From positions 124,001 to 188,000 of the forward strand of contig NZ_UUOC01000047.1 in assembly GCF_900590755.1 (NCBI RefSeq): a stretch of 64,000 nt of DNA. The letters are read 5' to 3'. The position numbers and the translations under genes are program-made. How positions within the stretch are numbered: position 1 is the first letter of the stretch; the number at the start of each line of letters is the position of its first letter. The notes under the pieces were generated by a model. That model was not told the DNA's origin. It saw nothing but the letters and a program-made list of their open reading frames with translations, and searched no databases. This DNA comes from Pseudomonas viridiflava. GTDB taxonomy: Bacteria; Pseudomonadota; Gammaproteobacteria; Pseudomonadales; Pseudomonadaceae. Shown piece after piece: positions 61,974 to 64,000 of the stretch.

Positions 61974-62675
61974 TCAGAAGTCGTCCGTTACCTGACCGTC
62001 CTTGACGCGGAACTCGCGGTTCTGCAGGAAGGCGTTGCGGATGAAGATGTATTTGTCGCCATTGATCAAGCGCTCTGCAGAAAGCAGGCTCGCGCGGGTA
62101 TCGACCAGATTGATGCCCAGCGCAGTATTGCGGGTCGGCACATGGTCGATGTAGCGGTATGGCGTGGTGTAGCTGTCCGGGTATTTGGCGAAGGTATCAC
62201 GCACAGTACTTGGACCCAGCAATGGCAGCACCACATAAGGACCACTGCTCACACCCCAGTAGCCCAGGGTCTGACCGAAGTCTTCATCGCTACGCTGCAA
62301 GCCCATCCTGGTGCCGACGTCGATGAAACCCAGCAGACCAAAAGTGGTGTTGAAGATCAGACGTGCAGTGTCAACGCCAGCCGCGGCAGGTTTGGCCTGC
62401 AACACGTTGTTGGCGAAATTGCCTACATCGCCAATGTTGTTGAAGAAGTTGTGAACACCGTCTTCGACAAACTGTGGAGCAATGAACTGATAGCCCTGAG
62501 CAATCGGCTTCAAGGCGTAGGTGTCGATGATGTCGTTGAACCGGAAAGTCACCCGGTTGACGCTTTCCCACGGGTCTTCTTCAGCAGCCTGCGCAGCCAT
62601 TGGCGCCAGCGCTACACCGGCACAAAAAAACAGCTTGGCCAGACGATTCAACGAGCCTGCACCGGTCTCGGGCAT
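61974..62675 (-). CDS. mlaA: MlaA/VacJ lipid-asymmetry protein
   Basis: Outer-membrane-associated protein of 233 residues that removes phospholipids from the outer leaflet for the Mla pathway. The core EDPWESVNRVTFRFNDIIDT, FNTTFGLLGFIDVGTRMGLQ, and FGQTLGYWGVSSGPYVVLPL, then GPSTVRD are diagnostic. The N-terminus has a signal peptide ending AAQA with no lipobox Cys in view, so it may be a plain secreted form. GGAG precedes ATG 62675 by 8 bases. Confidence 0.95.
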   Translation of the reverse strand: MPETGAGSLNRLAKLFFCAGVALAPMAAQAAEEDPWESVNRVTFRFNDIIDTYALKPIAQGYQFIAPQFVEDGVHNFFNNIGDVGNFANNVLQAKPAAAGVDTARLIFNTTFGLLGFIDVGTRMGLQRSDEDFGQTLGYWGVSSGPYVVLPLLGPSTVRDTFAKYPDSYTTPYRYIDHVPTRNTALGINLVDTRASLLSAERLINGDKYIFIRNAFLQNREFRVKDGQVTDDF

Positions 62676-62882
62676 AGCTGATACTCCTCAAAAGGTAATG
62701 AAGCGGGTGCTACGCCCCCACACGACAAGGCCAGCAGTATAAAGGCATATGAACGTAATTAGGCAGCGTCCCTGACATGGATATCCGTCAGACCGCCAAA
62801 ACAGGTTTAAACGCCTTCACCAGAGCTTCATCTTAATGTCACATAAGCCCCGTAGCGTCGGCGTTATTTCAGAGATATCGCC

Positions 62883-63491
62883 ATGCTCGCGCCTGTGACA
62901 ACCCCCCTTCCCGCCTTCACCGCCGTGCTCTTCGGACTGAGCGGCTGCCTGGTGGATTTCGGAGCACAGGCTGGCACTGCGGTCAGACTCAGCGATGAAC
63001 ACGCGCTGGCAACACCGGGAGCCTTGAAAGTATTAGAGGCCCTTAAGCAACAAGGTGTGCCCTGCGCCTGGCTGGACGAGTTGGCTGGCAACCTGACCGA
63101 GAAGCTGGCCATGCCGTTGAGCCATCTGATCAGCGCTACCCCTGCGACCCAAGCACCCTGGCCAGCACCCGATGCCTGCTGGCAGGCATTGATGACATTG
63201 AACGTCAGCCAGCTCGACGGCTGTGTGCTGGTCAGCGGCGAACCACGTTTGCTGCAATCGGGACTGAATGCGGGTTTGTGGACGGTGGGCCTGGCGTCCT
63301 GCGGTTCACTGTGCGGCCTTTCCCCAAGCCAATGGCAGGCGCTGACTAACGCCGAACGCGAGTATCGCCGCGGGCAAGCTACGCTGCAGCTATACGCACT
63401 GGGCGTGCATTCGGTTGTTGACCACCTCGGTGATCTGCAGTCCTGCCTCGCGGATATCGCGCTGCGCCGCACAAAGGGTGAAAAGCCCTGA
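62883..63491 (+). CDS. HAD-like protein lacking the catalytic Asp (PhnX-related)
   Basis: Protein of 202 residues related to phosphonoacetaldehyde-hydrolase-like HAD proteins. Motif I, normally DxDGTL, reads AVLFGLSGCLVDFG: both aspartates are replaced (Gly and Ser) and Thr by Cys. ATPGALKVLEALKQQGVPCA keeps the fold's second region. It is therefore probably a non-enzymatic HAD or one with changed chemistry. It is divergent from mlaA, as in related pseudomonads from memory of PA2803. Confidence 0.82.
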   Translation: MLAPVTTPLPAFTAVLFGLSGCLVDFGAQAGTAVRLSDEHALATPGALKVLEALKQQGVPCAWLDELAGNLTEKLAMPLSHLISATPATQAPWPAPDACWQALMTLNVSQLDGCVLVSGEPRLLQSGLNAGLWTVGLASCGSLCGLSPSQWQALTNAEREYRRGQATLQLYALGVHSVVDHLGDLQSCLADIALRRTKGEKP

Positions 63492-63514
63492 AACATCTGA
63501 ATGCGCGTATGTCG

Positions 63515-63600
63515 TGGGACCGGCTTTAGCCGGGAAGAGGCCGCAATAGCCACCGAATGAGGCGCCTGAAATGCCGCCTTCCCGGCTAAAGCCGGTCCAA
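63515..63600. repeat. REP-type inverted pair (third type)
   Basis: GTGGGACCGGCTTTAGCCGG then GAAG (from 63515) is mirrored by CTTCCCGGCTAAAGCCGGTCC near 63579-63599. Each arm is itself palindromic (CCGGCTTTAGCCGG). It lies in the 264-base gap before the DUF4404 gene. Confidence 0.9.
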
Positions 63601-63755
63601 CGGGTTCGCCTCAGCTCAGCGAAGAATCACCTGGCAACATTGACCACCATCATGCACGCCGCGCCAGACTGGATTAGTCTTGTCACATACCCATGACGAA
63701 CCTTTAGCGTCGCAGAAGGGTCCATGGGACAGACTTATCAAAGAAGGAGCACGTC

Positions 63756-64000
63756 ATGCCTGCCCGCGAACTGCAAGAACAACTCAATACCCTGCGCGAG
63801 CAACTGGAGCAGAACCCACCTCTCTCGGAATCAGAGCGCGAGAACCTGCAGCAACTGATGGCGCAAATCCAGTCGCAAATCGAACTGGAAAGCGCGACCC
63901 AGGACAGCAGCCTGGCTGATGGCGTCAATCTGGCGGTCGAGCGCTTCGAGCTTGAGCACCCGGGCATCGCCGGGACCCTGCGCAATATCGTCCAGACCTT
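63756..64000 (+). CDS. DUF4404 protein (partial, runs off the window)
   Basis: 81 codons are seen from ATG 63756, which follows AAGGAG by 6 bases. The sequence MPARELQEQLNTLREQLEQN followed by LAVERFELEHPGIAGTLRNI is a helical, coiled-coil-like protein of the DUF4404 family. The role is unknown. It follows the HAD-like gene. Confidence 0.88.
   Translation, partial: MPARELQEQLNTLREQLEQNPPLSESERENLQQLMAQIQSQIELESATQDSSLADGVNLAVERFELEHPGIAGTLRNIVQT

Noticed and set aside
61597-62005. Frame-shifted 132-codon ORF over the PilZ gene
   Set aside because: The PilZ product has the correct motifs in its own frame, and the alternative runs through the terminator.

Overview
The window reads as a Pseudomonas chromosome of the fluorescens/syringae type. 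The evidence is moderately high GC, several Pseudomonas REP-type palindromes, and the gene order tal - STAS antagonist - RssB-type regulator - PilZ protein - mlaA - HAD-like protein - DUF4404 at the right end, which from memory is the order around PA2796-PA2805 of P. aeruginosa. No rRNA, tRNA, CRISPR array, prophage or insertion sequence was seen.

Layout. Bases 1-8,600 hold a CitMHS carboxylate carrier, small regulator/enzyme pairs (XRE + epimerase, LysR + SRPBCC, Lrp + LysE), an isochorismatase-fold hydrolase behind an attenuator-like leader, and a decayed DUF2254 gene. Bases 8,600-16,640 hold nhaA and a carboxylate/hydroxy-acid locus: an FAD-linked 2-hydroxyacid dehydrogenase and an MFS permease, divergent from the tctCBA transporter. 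Bases 17,000-35,400 are accessory and mosaic: a divergent COQ7-like protein, quinone-reductase and monooxygenase genes, an unusual lipoprotein, several SDR genes, a tightly overlapping RidA-PhzF-ABC transporter operon with an AraC regulator, and a TetR/aldo-keto reductase pair. Codon choice here is visibly more AT-rich than in the flanks. Bases 35,500-47,700 hold cupins, an AhpD-like protein with a LysR gene that carries an in-frame stop, two MocR-type regulators next to exporters, a cobalamin riboswitch in front of a lone substrate-binding protein, and a TetR/GST pair with conspicuous operators. Bases 47,700-51,850 encode an iron-starvation ECF sigma / FecR / TonB-receptor unit. Bases 52,000-64,000 are mostly core genes: a diguanylate cyclase, a PQQ-type sugar dehydrogenase, an odd DapF-like protein, dusA, tal, rssC-rssB, a PilZ protein and mlaA.

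The most unusual signal is the leader at 7094-7233. A Shine-Dalgarno site precedes a 23-codon threonine-rich ORF whose Thr codons form the 5' arm of a long hairpin. The 3' arm of that hairpin is perfectly complementary over 8 bases to the 5' arm of a rho-independent terminator placed just before an isochorismatase-family gene. This is the layout of a translation-coupled transcription attenuator, in front of a gene family not usually associated with one.

Other points to check are a DapF paralogue with one catalytic cysteine replaced by serine, a HAD-like protein without the nucleophile Asp, the LysR gene with a TAG, the lipoprotein with a cyclic-nucleotide-binding-like domain, and the RidA/PhzF/ABC operon of unknown substrate.
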